Source: Spongiibacter tropicus DSM 19543
Lineage (GTDB): Bacteria > Pseudomonadota > Gammaproteobacteria > Pseudomonadales > Spongiibacteraceae
DNA: 64,000 bases
Assembly: GCF_000420325.1 (NCBI RefSeq)
Contig: NZ_ATUS01000001.1
Location: 996,463 to 1,060,462, forward strand
Direction: 5' to 3'
Every line of letters begins with the position of its first letter. Position 1 is the stretch's first letter. The notes below the pieces were generated by a model that did no database searches, was not told the DNA's origin, and saw only the letters and a program-made list of their open reading frames with translations. This document shows, piece after piece, positions 33,392 to 41,582 of the stretch. The position numbers and the translations under genes are program-made.

Positions 33392-35863
33392 TTAATACAC
33401 GTGGGGGCGATACTCAAAGCTCCAGCCGGGTTTTTCCGCAACATCAAACTGGTACGACAGCCCGTCCACAATGTTGTCGGTACCATTGCCGCTGTTGTCG
33501 ATATTGCCGCTCAGGTTCATGATCAGGCTGAACTCCACGGTTTCACCTTCCTCGATCACCTGCCCATTCGTCAGGCCGACAATTTTCCCGGTAATTTCAG
33601 GGAAGTCAGCGTTCTCAGACGGCTCGACGACCAGATTGGTAATGGTGTAATCGCCACCGTAGGCGGTGAGCCGGTAGTTCTTGATAATGTTGTCACCAAG
33701 CTCCAGCTTCCAATGATTGATGGGGAAAGAACCCGAGTCGTGCAACCAATAGGGGAAGGCCTTCTGTAACGGGAAGCTCAGGTTGGATGACGTCCCTTTG
33801 AAGAAGTTATCCCACGAGTTGATCTCGGCGGAGAAGTAATCTTCCAGCAACAGGCTGGGGTAGTCCTCGCGGGCCACTACATCAAAGCTGATCGACTCTT
33901 CCTCCGAAGTATCAATGCCGTCACTGACGAGGAACGACGCCGTATAACGTCCTGGCACCTGCGCAATGCCGCTGTAGAAGTCTGCCGTATCGGCGGCATC
34001 CGTCAGGTCGCTGCCTTCCGGTTGCGAGAGCGTCCACAGGTAGTAGAGCGTGTCCAGGTCGGGATCAACAACATTCACACTGTGAAAGGTCAGCGGCTCG
34101 CCGTTCGCGATGTAAGGCTGATCTTCGGTATCGAAATGCGTGTTGCGATGACGAATACGGTGGTGCGCATTGTCATTGCTGATGCGTTCAACGGTCGGCG
34201 CACTATTTGAGCCCTTCGCCATCACTTTGCCGTAAGAAATCGTCTGCTGCGACGTGGTAACACCGTGGCTGTCGGTGACCCACAACCAGGCGATGTATAT
34301 GCCGGGCTTATCGGTGAGCACCCCAGCTCGGGCATTTTTCAGGGTAACCCCTTCTTCGGTCACCACATTTTCATACTGCAATTCAGCGGCGCTGCCATCC
34401 GGCTTATCGAACAGCAGCCAGTGGTAAGTCAGGCTGTCACCGTCCTGATCCGAACTGCCACGCCCGTCAAACCAGGCCACTTCGCCAACTGACAGAGTGA
34501 TTGAGTCAGGAGCCACTGCGGGACGCGGCGCACGATTGGCCCCGGTGCGAACAATGTATTTTCGCTCCAGCGGCGCACTGTCGGCCTGCCCATCGTTGGC
34601 AATCACTTCAAGCAGATATTCGCCCTCGTGAGTGGCAGAAAAATACGGCCAGGACATGGCATTGAGATCGGGCTCCTCAAACCCCTCCGGCGTGCTGACC
34701 CAACGGTAGCGCTGGGTCAGATCATCGCCATCGAGATCCCAGGAATTACCGGACACATAGCCCGCGCCACCCAGTTCCAGTTCCTGCGAATACACTGGCG
34801 AGTAGGCGTCGGTGCGCTGAGTGATATTCTCGCTGGCCACCGGCGGCGTGTTCTCTGCGCCCTCGGGCACGTTCACGGTGATTTTGGCGGTACTGATGCC
34901 GCTCGGCGCCGTGCCGTCGTAGACCACCAGATGCACCTGCCAGTCACCCGCGACATCCGGAGTAATCGTCGGGGTCGCGGTATCCGCACCATCCAGCGCC
35001 GACTCAACGCGCAGCGCAGAACCGTTTTTCATGTAGTTGCCATTCGCGATATAGCCATTGCTGCTGCCCGGCATATACATATACCAGCGGTAGCTGAGAT
35101 CATCGCCATCGGCATCGCTGCTGCCAGTGCCGTCCAGCGTCAGCGCCTGACCGCGCTCAATGGTATACGGGCCACCCGCATCGGCGGTGGGCTTGGTGTT
35201 GGACAGGTTCGCCATCACCTCAATCTCCAGGGTGTTGCTGACGTTGCCGTCATAGCGCACAACCAGCGTCACCAGATAACTGCCCACGGCGTCGGTGTAC
35301 AGGCCACTGACCGCCGAATGGGGTGTCGTCAGTTCCGCCGTGCTGGTAGCGGGCTGACTGACCAGCGTCCATTCGTACTCCAGCAACGCGGCATCCCCAC
35401 CGGTGGGAGGCAAGCTGTTACTGCCGTCCAGGGCCACATTCGTTCCGACCAGCTCACTGTATTCGGTCTGAGCCACGGCTACCGGGTCCGGGTTCGTCGC
35501 CGTGACCATCAGGCGATCGTGATTACTGTCCCGGGTGCCGTCGTTGACCAGCAGGTCGACTTCATACTCACCGGGAAAATCCGCGACAAAACTCGGATAT
35601 GCGGTATCGGCATCGACCAGTTCGGCCTCACTCGATTCCGGCTGGGCGACCAGCGTCCATTGATAGCTGAGCGCTGCACCGTCGCGCGGGGAGCTGCTGG
35701 CGGACCCGTCGAGGTCAACCGTGTCGCCCATTTGTACCGTGAGATCATCGCCCGCATCAGCGGTAGGTTTGGGGCTGCTGCTTCCGCCACCACCACCGCC
35801 ACCACAGGCGGCAAGCAGCAGCGAGGCGCACATGAGTGCGCGCAATTTTGTAAGAGGTCGCAT
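33392..35863 (-). CDS. PKD-repeat lipoprotein
   Basis: An 823-residue lipoprotein (lipobox LLAAC, then a Gly/Ser tether). From ~35 to ~660 run about six PKD/Ig-like beta-sandwich repeats, each with motifs such as ADAGDDLTVQMGDTVDLDGS, SYQWTLVAQPESSEAEL and GEYEVDLLVNDGTRDSN. The last ~160 residues (SLLLEDYFSAEINSWDNFF to the end) are a separate beta-rich domain not recognised. The protein is expected at the outer membrane, facing ligand or another envelope protein. It directly follows an STN receptor gene (28 bases apart), mirroring the lipoprotein/receptor pair of the convergent locus. Confidence 0.83.
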   Translation of the reverse strand: MRPLTKLRALMCASLLLAACGGGGGGGSSSPKPTADAGDDLTVQMGDTVDLDGSASSSPRDGAALSYQWTLVAQPESSEAELVDADTAYPSFVADFPGEYEVDLLVNDGTRDSNHDRLMVTATNPDPVAVAQTEYSELVGTNVALDGSNSLPPTGGDAALLEYEWTLVSQPATSTAELTTPHSAVSGLYTDAVGSYLVTLVVRYDGNVSNTLEIEVMANLSNTKPTADAGGPYTIERGQALTLDGTGSSDADGDDLSYRWYMYMPGSSNGYIANGNYMKNGSALRVESALDGADTATPTITPDVAGDWQVHLVVYDGTAPSGISTAKITVNVPEGAENTPPVASENITQRTDAYSPVYSQELELGGAGYVSGNSWDLDGDDLTQRYRWVSTPEGFEEPDLNAMSWPYFSATHEGEYLLEVIANDGQADSAPLERKYIVRTGANRAPRPAVAPDSITLSVGEVAWFDGRGSSDQDGDSLTYHWLLFDKPDGSAAELQYENVVTEEGVTLKNARAGVLTDKPGIYIAWLWVTDSHGVTTSQQTISYGKVMAKGSNSAPTVERISNDNAHHRIRHRNTHFDTEDQPYIANGEPLTFHSVNVVDPDLDTLYYLWTLSQPEGSDLTDAADTADFYSGIAQVPGRYTASFLVSDGIDTSEEESISFDVVAREDYPSLLLEDYFSAEINSWDNFFKGTSSNLSFPLQKAFPYWLHDSGSFPINHWKLELGDNIIKNYRLTAYGGDYTITNLVVEPSENADFPEITGKIVGLTNGQVIEEGETVEFSLIMNLSGNIDNSGNGTDNIVDGLSYQFDVAEKPGWSFEYRPHVY

Positions 35864-35891
35864 GGATGATTTCTCCATTAATGAGCGAAAG

Positions 35892-38651
35892 TTAAAAACT
35901 CCAGGTCAGGCTGAGCCGCGCAGTGCGGCCTGGCGCCGGGACCATGCCCAGACTCAGGGCATCGAGGTAGTACTGATCGGTGGCATTGTCGATATTGAAA
36001 TCCACACTCAACTGCTCGCTGTGTTGCCAGCTCGCATAGAGGTCGACCAGTCGGTAGGCGTGCCACGGCACCGGGCTGTTGAAACCCCGTGCCGTGTCAT
36101 CGTTAAAAGGGGGAGTGGGTGTGCGCTGCCCCATATAGGTCAGACGCAGGCCGGTATCCAGCCGTTTTTTGAACAGCCTTGCGCCCAGCGTTACCGTCGC
36201 GTGCCACTCGGGGGGAATCATGTTGTTGAAGTAGGAGTTGGCAACGCCGTAATCGTTACAGCGTTCACGCCGATAACTGCCGTAGTGGCAGACTTCGATA
36301 TGGTCGTATTTGGTCCCGGCAACGCTGCCGTAAAAGCGGCCCTGATCGTATTCCACACTCAGCTCGGTGCCATGCAATTCGACACTGTCGATATTGCGCA
36401 TCACGAACATTTCATTGCCCTCCTCCCAAACATTGGGAGACGTGCGAGTCAGATAGTCCTCGGTCAGGTTGCGGAAGCGCGCGAGTTTCAGGGCAAGGCG
36501 GTCGGCCTCAAACAGCACGTCGCGGCGCAGTACATTCACCCCCGCTTCGCGGTTCGTCGCGTGTTCGGGACGCAGCGCCACATCCAACGCCGGCTTTACC
36601 GACCAACCCTGGGTAGCTTCAAACAGGCTGGGCATCCGCAGCGCTTCCGCGTGGCGCAGATAAAACTGCACACCGTTCAGCCAGGGCTCCCAACTCACAC
36701 TGAAAACCGGCGCAGAACCACTGTTGCGGGTGCGATAGCTAATCGGATCGCACTCGCCGTCGCCATCGCGATCCACGCAGTAAATGCTCTCCACATACAC
36801 TTCTTCAACGCACTCGCCGGTGGCATCGTAAACGCACTGCATCTCACCCTGAGGAACAATGGGCTTGTGGTCTTCGGTTTCCACCCGCAGATAACGAATA
36901 CCGCTGTTCAGGGTCAGCTCTTCCCAGGGTTGCCACTGCCAGTTGAGAAATGCCGCCAGCTCGTCGCGCTCGCCGATACGACCAAACGCCGCATTGGCAA
37001 GCGGATTCTCCAGATCCTCGGCAGGAATTGGAGTATCAATATCCTCCCACTGAGCGCTGAGCCCGTAGGACAGCAGGTGCTCACCCCAGCCCTGCCACGT
37101 CATTTCATTGCTGAGATCGAGCCCATATCGGTCGTAGGTCTCCGCTTTTGGCTCGGGAGAGTTGAACGATTCGTAGATATCTTCGGAGTAGCTGCGGTTC
37201 AGCGACCGGGTGTGGGTATGCCAGAGATTGGCCCGCAGATTCAGCCAGTCACGATCACCCGGATTCCACTGGTAGCGACTGGTGTAGGTATCGGCAGTCA
37301 CCGTGCTGCTCTCGGTCTGGCGTATTTTCTCCAGCCAGATGAGCTGCGAGGGCATCAACTCGCCGTACTCACTGTCGTAGCGCTGGTAACTCAATGTCCA
37401 AAGCTGGTCGTCCGGCAGGTAGATATCGCTTTTCAGCAACAGGCTTTTGCTCTTGTTGTTGCTGTTGACCACGCGCTCCTCGCCGCGAAAACGCGAAATT
37501 CCCTCGCGCAGCGCCGTCACCTCGGTATAGAACGGCAGCTCGCGGTATTGCAGCTCTACATCGGGAATCGGACCATCTTTGCCGGTGTAGTAGTTGCCCT
37601 GATCCCGCTGCGCGTAGGCGATAACCACATCGACGGTTTCAAAGCGCTTGGCCAGCGCAAGACTACCCGCCCAACTGCGGAAATCGAGCAACCCCGGACG
37701 ATCCATCCCCGACGGCTCGCCGAAGCTCTCCGGCAGCGCATGTTCACCTTCACAGAGCCCCGGTGAGGCACAATCCACGCGGTATACCATACCGGTGCCG
37801 TTCACCCCGGCAGCCGTACCGGCACTGGGCGGTCGACTGCTGTTACTCATCAGGCTGCCGCGCAATCGCAAGCCCCAATCCTTGTCGGTGGTGATGATGT
37901 CGTCCACCGACAGCGTGCGCATGCTCACCACACCGCCAGTCGCACCGGCACCATCGGCATCCATCACCGGGCCTTTGCTGATATCGATGCCGCCGATCAG
38001 ATCGGGATCGACATAGCTGCGCGATGCCACCCCCGCATAACCGCGATACACAGTGGTTTCCTGCCGAGCGCCATCGATCAGTACCGGCACCCGGCTCTGT
38101 CCCTGCATACCGCGAATATTGATATCCAGGCCGCCACTGTTGCGGTTCTCGCCGACCAGTACGCCGGGCGTGCCCTGAAAAATATCGCCGACCGAGGTAC
38201 CGCGAAAGCGGGCAATCTGCTCGCCGGTGATCACACTCGACGACTCCGCCGCACGGTAGGGCGCGTCCTCGGCGGCAATATCGACCCCGCTCTCCACTTT
38301 CAGCTTGGGCAGCAGGGTCATGCCGTCGACCGCTGTCGATTGCAGCACAACGGTGGCATCGTCACTCAAATACCATTGCAGGCCGGTGCCCGTGAGCAGG
38401 GTGTTCAAGGCCTGATCCACCGTGAATTCGCCGGACAAGGGCCAGGACATCAATCCATCTACCGTGGGCGCATCCACCGACACCTGCATCCCCGACTGCC
38501 GGGCGAACTGCCCCAGCGCCAGATGCAGGGATTGGGAGGGAATCTCAAAATGGCGTAGCGGCGCCGCAGCCGATTGCGCAACGGCACTCCCTACCCCGCA
38601 CAGACTCAACAGCACCGACAAGAAAATCCGGCTTTTCCAGCACCTCAACAT
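35892..38651 (-). CDS. TonB-dependent receptor with STN signalling domain (FecA type)
   Basis: A 919-residue transducer. The signal ends at GSAVAQ; residues ~32-85 are the STN domain (FEIPSQSLHLALGQFARQSG, GEFTVDQALNTLLTGTGLQW) that contacts FecR. The plug follows from ~135 (ITGEQIARFRGTSVGDIFQG, NIRGMQGQSRVPVLIDGARQ), and the barrel ends RLSLTWSF. Plug features such as DINIRGMQGQSRVPVLIDG resemble the haem/haemoglobin-receptor type as well as siderophore receptors. ATG at 38651 follows GGGAAG at ideal spacing. It lies downstream of fecI-fecR, with tandem hairpins in the gap, so it should be induced when its ligand is present and iron is low. Confidence 0.93.
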   Translation of the reverse strand: MLRCWKSRIFLSVLLSLCGVGSAVAQSAAAPLRHFEIPSQSLHLALGQFARQSGMQVSVDAPTVDGLMSWPLSGEFTVDQALNTLLTGTGLQWYLSDDATVVLQSTAVDGMTLLPKLKVESGVDIAAEDAPYRAAESSSVITGEQIARFRGTSVGDIFQGTPGVLVGENRNSGGLDINIRGMQGQSRVPVLIDGARQETTVYRGYAGVASRSYVDPDLIGGIDISKGPVMDADGAGATGGVVSMRTLSVDDIITTDKDWGLRLRGSLMSNSSRPPSAGTAAGVNGTGMVYRVDCASPGLCEGEHALPESFGEPSGMDRPGLLDFRSWAGSLALAKRFETVDVVIAYAQRDQGNYYTGKDGPIPDVELQYRELPFYTEVTALREGISRFRGEERVVNSNNKSKSLLLKSDIYLPDDQLWTLSYQRYDSEYGELMPSQLIWLEKIRQTESSTVTADTYTSRYQWNPGDRDWLNLRANLWHTHTRSLNRSYSEDIYESFNSPEPKAETYDRYGLDLSNEMTWQGWGEHLLSYGLSAQWEDIDTPIPAEDLENPLANAAFGRIGERDELAAFLNWQWQPWEELTLNSGIRYLRVETEDHKPIVPQGEMQCVYDATGECVEEVYVESIYCVDRDGDGECDPISYRTRNSGSAPVFSVSWEPWLNGVQFYLRHAEALRMPSLFEATQGWSVKPALDVALRPEHATNREAGVNVLRRDVLFEADRLALKLARFRNLTEDYLTRTSPNVWEEGNEMFVMRNIDSVELHGTELSVEYDQGRFYGSVAGTKYDHIEVCHYGSYRRERCNDYGVANSYFNNMIPPEWHATVTLGARLFKKRLDTGLRLTYMGQRTPTPPFNDDTARGFNSPVPWHAYRLVDLYASWQHSEQLSVDFNIDNATDQYYLDALSLGMVPAPGRTARLSLTWSF

Positions 38652-38755
38652 GCAACACTTCCCAATCAAAAATAAATCTCATTCGCAGAAACTGCTCTTC
38701 AAAAACGAACAGCCTCACGACTTTTTTCATGGGAATCAGGAAAAGTTGAAATTTG

Positions 38756-38791
38756 CGCCCAAAGGGCGGAAAGCGGGGGCTCAGGAGCCCC
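38756..38791. terminator. Tandem hairpins between fecR and receptor genes
   Basis: CGCCC-AAA-GGGCG (38756-38768) and GGGGCTC-AG-GAGCCCC (38776-38791) lie together, the second overlapping the fecR stop codon. Neither is followed by a long T-run, so they probably reduce rather than stop read-through, giving unequal levels of regulator and receptor. Confidence 0.5.
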
Positions 38792-39764
38792 GTACGATGC
38801 GCAGCAGGCCGCCCAGTTCCAGCACCTGCCCGCTGTAAGGTTGGATCAGACCACGCAGGGCGAGGTCGGGAGACCTCAGGTCATAACTGCCGGTCACCCG
38901 ACGCTGCGCCAGAGCCGGGTCGGCGATAAAAATACTGCCGGGATAGAAGCGATCAAGGGCCTCCACCACATCGGCCACAGTGCGGTTGTGAACGAACAGC
39001 CGCCCTTCCCGCCAGGCCGCCACGTTTTCAGGCGCGATGCTATCGACCCGCAGCTCACCGCTGCGGCGCTCCAGTGTCAGCTGCTGGCCGGGCACGAGCT
39101 GATGCCCCAGATCGCCGTCATAGCTTACCGTCACCGCGCCACTCTGTACGCTCACGGCATACAGCCCGCTGGCATTCTGCACATCGAATGACGTACCCAG
39201 CACGGTCACATCCATGCTGTCGGCACTCACCACAAAAGGCCGCTGGGCATTGCGCACCACATCGAAAAACGCCTGCCCTGCCAGCAGCTCAACGCGTCGC
39301 TCACCATCGGAGTAATCGGTGCGGATCGCACTCTCGGCACTGAGGTGGACGCGGCTGCCGTCGGGCAGCGAGACTTCACGCAGTTCGCCACTGCCGGTCT
39401 GATGATCGGCCAACAGTTGCAAACGCAGAGACGGCCCCAACACCACCAGCAGACACGCCGCCACCGCAACCGTCAGCAGGGGCTTCAGTACTCCACGACG
39501 CGGCGGCGCCACCGGCTCCGGGCGGCGCTCGGCCGCTTCAACCGCTGCGGGCCACTGGCTGCGATCGGGCTCCATTCCGCCCATCGTATTCCACACATTG
39601 CGTGCGCGCTGCCAGGCGTATGCGTGTCCGGGATCGGCGGCCAGCCAGGCGGCCAGCTCGCGCCGTAATTCCACATCGTCGGGCGCCTGCTCACTGCGCA
39701 GCATCCAATCGATGGCCTGCTCAAGCAGCGCGTCGGCGTCGGGTTTAGAAGGCTTGTGGGTCAT
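38781..39764 (-). CDS. fecR: FecR-family anti-sigma/sigma regulator
   Basis: A 327-residue inner-membrane regulator. The N-terminal cytoplasmic part (DALLEQAIDWMLRSEQAP, AWLAADPGHAYAWQRAR) is the DUF4880 sigma-binding segment; one membrane helix lies near 95-115 (LLTVAVAACLLVVLG); the periplasmic FecR domain follows (REVSLPDGSRVHLSAESAIR, ELLAGQAFFDVVRNAQRPFV) with the C-terminal STN-interacting part. ATG at 39764 is favoured over a TTG six codons upstream. It should pass the signal from the STN receptor at 35892-38651 to the sigma factor encoded 127 bases upstream. Confidence 0.9.
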   Translation of the reverse strand: MTHKPSKPDADALLEQAIDWMLRSEQAPDDVELRRELAAWLAADPGHAYAWQRARNVWNTMGGMEPDRSQWPAAVEAAERRPEPVAPPRRGVLKPLLTVAVAACLLVVLGPSLRLQLLADHQTGSGELREVSLPDGSRVHLSAESAIRTDYSDGERRVELLAGQAFFDVVRNAQRPFVVSADSMDVTVLGTSFDVQNASGLYAVSVQSGAVTVSYDGDLGHQLVPGQQLTLERRSGELRVDSIAPENVAAWREGRLFVHNRTVADVVEALDRFYPGSIFIADPALAQRRVTGSYDLRSPDLALRGLIQPYSGQVLELGGLLRIVRGS

Positions 39765-39891
39765 TGCCGGGTTCCGGCTCAATCCTGAGCCAGACTCTCT
39801 CCAATTCGCATAGCGTCAATGCTGAGTAAACGAATAATCGGAGCGCTTTTTTCAGACGCAGTTCCATGTCGCAGGCGGCGCGCTCCGGCAT

Positions 39892-40401
39892 TCACTGCGG
39901 CGCGTCCTCGTCCAGCGCGCTGGCCAGTTGCACCAGCGCCTGCCGAATCATGCGATGTACTGTCGCAGTGGAAACCTCCAGCCGCGCCGCAATATCAGCC
40001 AGAGTATACCCGCCAAAGCGGTGCATCTCGACGGCCAGACGCTCTTTTTCAGGCAGCTGTTCCAGCACCCTGGCCAGTCGCCCGAGCTGATCGCCCTGCA
40101 CCAGATGCTCCTCGGGACTGGCCTCTCCCACCGGTTCCAGCCACGACACGCTGTTGCCATCCATGTGCCGGGACTCCATCGCCGACCGCCGCAACATATC
40201 AATCGCGAGGTTGCGAACGATGCGGTACAGGTAGGCCACTCCCGACACCGAGGGTGCTTCACCGCCGGGGAGATAGCGAAGAAAGGCGTCCTGAACAATG
40301 TCCTCCGCCCGCGCGCGACAGCCAATAATCGGCGTCGCGTAGTCAACCAGCGCCGCGCGATGCGTCATATAGGTTTTAAGCTTTTGATCAGCGTACTTCA
40401 C
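39892..40401 (-). CDS. fecI: FecI-type ECF sigma factor
   Basis: A 169-residue sigma-70 factor of the ECF FecI class. Region 2 is ARAEDIVQDAFLRYL and GVAYLYRIVRNLAIDMLRRS; region 4 is LPEKERLAVEMHRFGGYTLA followed by the DNA-recognition helix VSTATVHRMIRQAL. The open frame continues upstream to 40539, but that part would translate straight through the Fur box at 40481-40506, so the true start must lie below it. GTG at 40401 gives the usual FecI N-terminus. It is the first gene of the fecI-fecR-receptor-lipoprotein-TPR operon. Confidence 0.88.
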   Translation of the reverse strand: MKYADQKLKTYMTHRAALVDYATPIIGCRARAEDIVQDAFLRYLPGGEAPSVSGVAYLYRIVRNLAIDMLRRSAMESRHMDGNSVSWLEPVGEASPEEHLVQGDQLGRLARVLEQLPEKERLAVEMHRFGGYTLADIAARLEVSTATVHRMIRQALVQLASALDEDAPQ

Positions 40402-40480
40402 GAAGCGACAGACCCGGCCGGAGAAGAAATGGGACGCTGGCAGTGCACGAGGCGTAATCACCTGGCACTGCCAATAACAC

Positions 40481-40506
40481 AAATGAGAACCATTCTCATA
40501 ATAATC
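40481..40506. promoter_or_regulatory. Fur box between fecI and the LysR-HTH gene
   Basis: AAATGAGAACCATTCTCATA contains ATGAGAA-CCA-TTCTCAT, a perfect 7-base inverted repeat of Fur type. It lies ~80 bases upstream of the fecI start and ~200 bases upstream of the divergent LysR-HTH gene. Confidence 0.85.
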
Positions 40507-40709
40507 AACGCCGCCACGGATAGCAAGCGCCGCCATCAACCCGGCGTCATTGCCGCCTCCCTCACCGGGGAGACCCGCGGTTTACAGCGCTGATCAGGAT
40601 AAGACGATTTGATCATTGCCTTTTACTATCACAAGCATAGAAACAATCATTTTTATTATTTCGATAGACAAAACTAATATTAAGAAAGGCAAAGCAGAAG
40701 GGGAAAACC

Positions 40710-40970
40710 GTGAATTGCAGAACGATTGAGTACGTTGTCGAGTTGCTCCGAACAGGCTCATTGCAGGAAGCCTCGCGCTTCTGCAATGTCACTCCGGGCA
40801 CCATGAGCGGACAGATCACCCGTCTGGAGCACTACCTTGGCGTGACGCTGTTTACCAGCCGATCAACCCCCGCCCAACTGAATCCGGAGGCAGAAGCCAT
40901 CGTGGCAAGAATGCAGCAGGTGGTGGAGCATATGCGGGAAATCCGTCGGATCAGCCGAGGCATGGCGTGA
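40710..40970 (+). CDS. Stand-alone LysR DNA-binding domain protein
   Basis: An 86-residue protein that consists only of a LysR-type winged helix-turn-helix (RTIEYVVELLRTGSLQEASR, VTPGTMSGQITRLEHYLGVT) and part of the linker helix (ARMQQVVEHMREIRRISRG). The whole effector-binding domain is missing, and no continuation exists in any frame before dps. Start is GTG at 40710 with AGAAGGGGA upstream. It could be a decayed regulator, or a functional mini-regulator that binds DNA constitutively. It lies between Fur-controlled fecI and dps. Confidence 0.72.
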   Translation: MNCRTIEYVVELLRTGSLQEASRFCNVTPGTMSGQITRLEHYLGVTLFTSRSTPAQLNPEAEAIVARMQQVVEHMREIRRISRGMA

Positions 40971-41000
40971 GCGCTGCCGACTTATGAGGCATGACGCTGA

Positions 41001-41023
41001 ACCGGCGCCACTGAGGCGCCGGT
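41001..41023. terminator. Hairpin between the LysR-HTH gene and dps
   Basis: ACCGGCGCC (41001-41009) and GGCGCCGGT (41015-41023) form a perfect 9-base stem with an ACTGA loop, between the convergent genes. No T-run, but the stem is strong enough to act from both sides. Confidence 0.55.
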
Positions 41024-41031
41024 CAACGGCC

Positions 41032-41490
41032 TTACTGCATCGCGCGCAGCATCCACGCCGTTTTTTCGTGCAGGCGCATGCGGTCTGAAATCAGCCCGGC
41101 GGATGACTCATCCTTGGCATCCTGCGCCAGACTGAGCACGTCGCGACAGCGCCGCACCACCTGCTCGTGACCCTCGCACAGCATCGCGACCATAGTCTTG
41201 GCCTCGGGCACCTCTTCCACTTCTTTGATCGCCGTCAGCGAGGAGAAGGCCTTGTAAGTGCCGGGCGCCGCCACATCCAGTGAACGGATGCGCTCGGCAA
41301 TATCATCCACAGCCACCGCCAATTCGGTGTACTGCTCTTCAAACATCAAGTGCAGCGGCCGAAACTGCGGGCCGGTCACATTCCAGTGGAAATTATGCGT
41401 CTGTAAATACAGCGTGTAGGAGTCTGCCAACAAGCCCTTCAGGCCCTGGGCAATCGCATCCCGGTCTTCAGCAGAAATTCCGATATCCAT
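41032..41490 (-). CDS. dps: Dps-family ferritin-like DNA-protecting protein
   Basis: A 152-residue Dps. The [20 protein letters not shown] segment carries the ferroxidase His and Trp residues, and [20 protein letters not shown] completes the inter-subunit iron site with Glu/Asp ligands. Twelve such subunits form a shell that oxidises Fe(II) with H2O2 and stores the product, protecting DNA. It lies between the two fecI-fecR loci, consistent with an iron and peroxide stress cluster. It is monocistronic, with its stop 8 bases from the hairpin shared with the LysR-HTH gene. Confidence 0.93.
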   Translation of the reverse strand: MDIGISAEDRDAIAQGLKGLLADSYTLYLQTHNFHWNVTGPQFRPLHLMFEEQYTELAVAVDDIAERIRSLDVAAPGTYKAFSSLTAIKEVEEVPEAKTMVAMLCEGHEQVVRRCRDVLSLAQDAKDESSAGLISDRMRLHEKTAWMLRAMQ

Positions 41491-41582
41491 CCTTGTATCC
41501 TCTCTTCAAAATCATGATGAAGCCGCATAGTAGCGCGAGACCCGACCACTGCGGACCCGGTTTGATAAGGCCAAACAGATAC

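Noticed and set aside
35721-37766. A 681-residue plus-strand open frame across two genes
   Set aside because: Antisense to the PKD lipoprotein and STN receptor genes; low-complexity composition and no domain.
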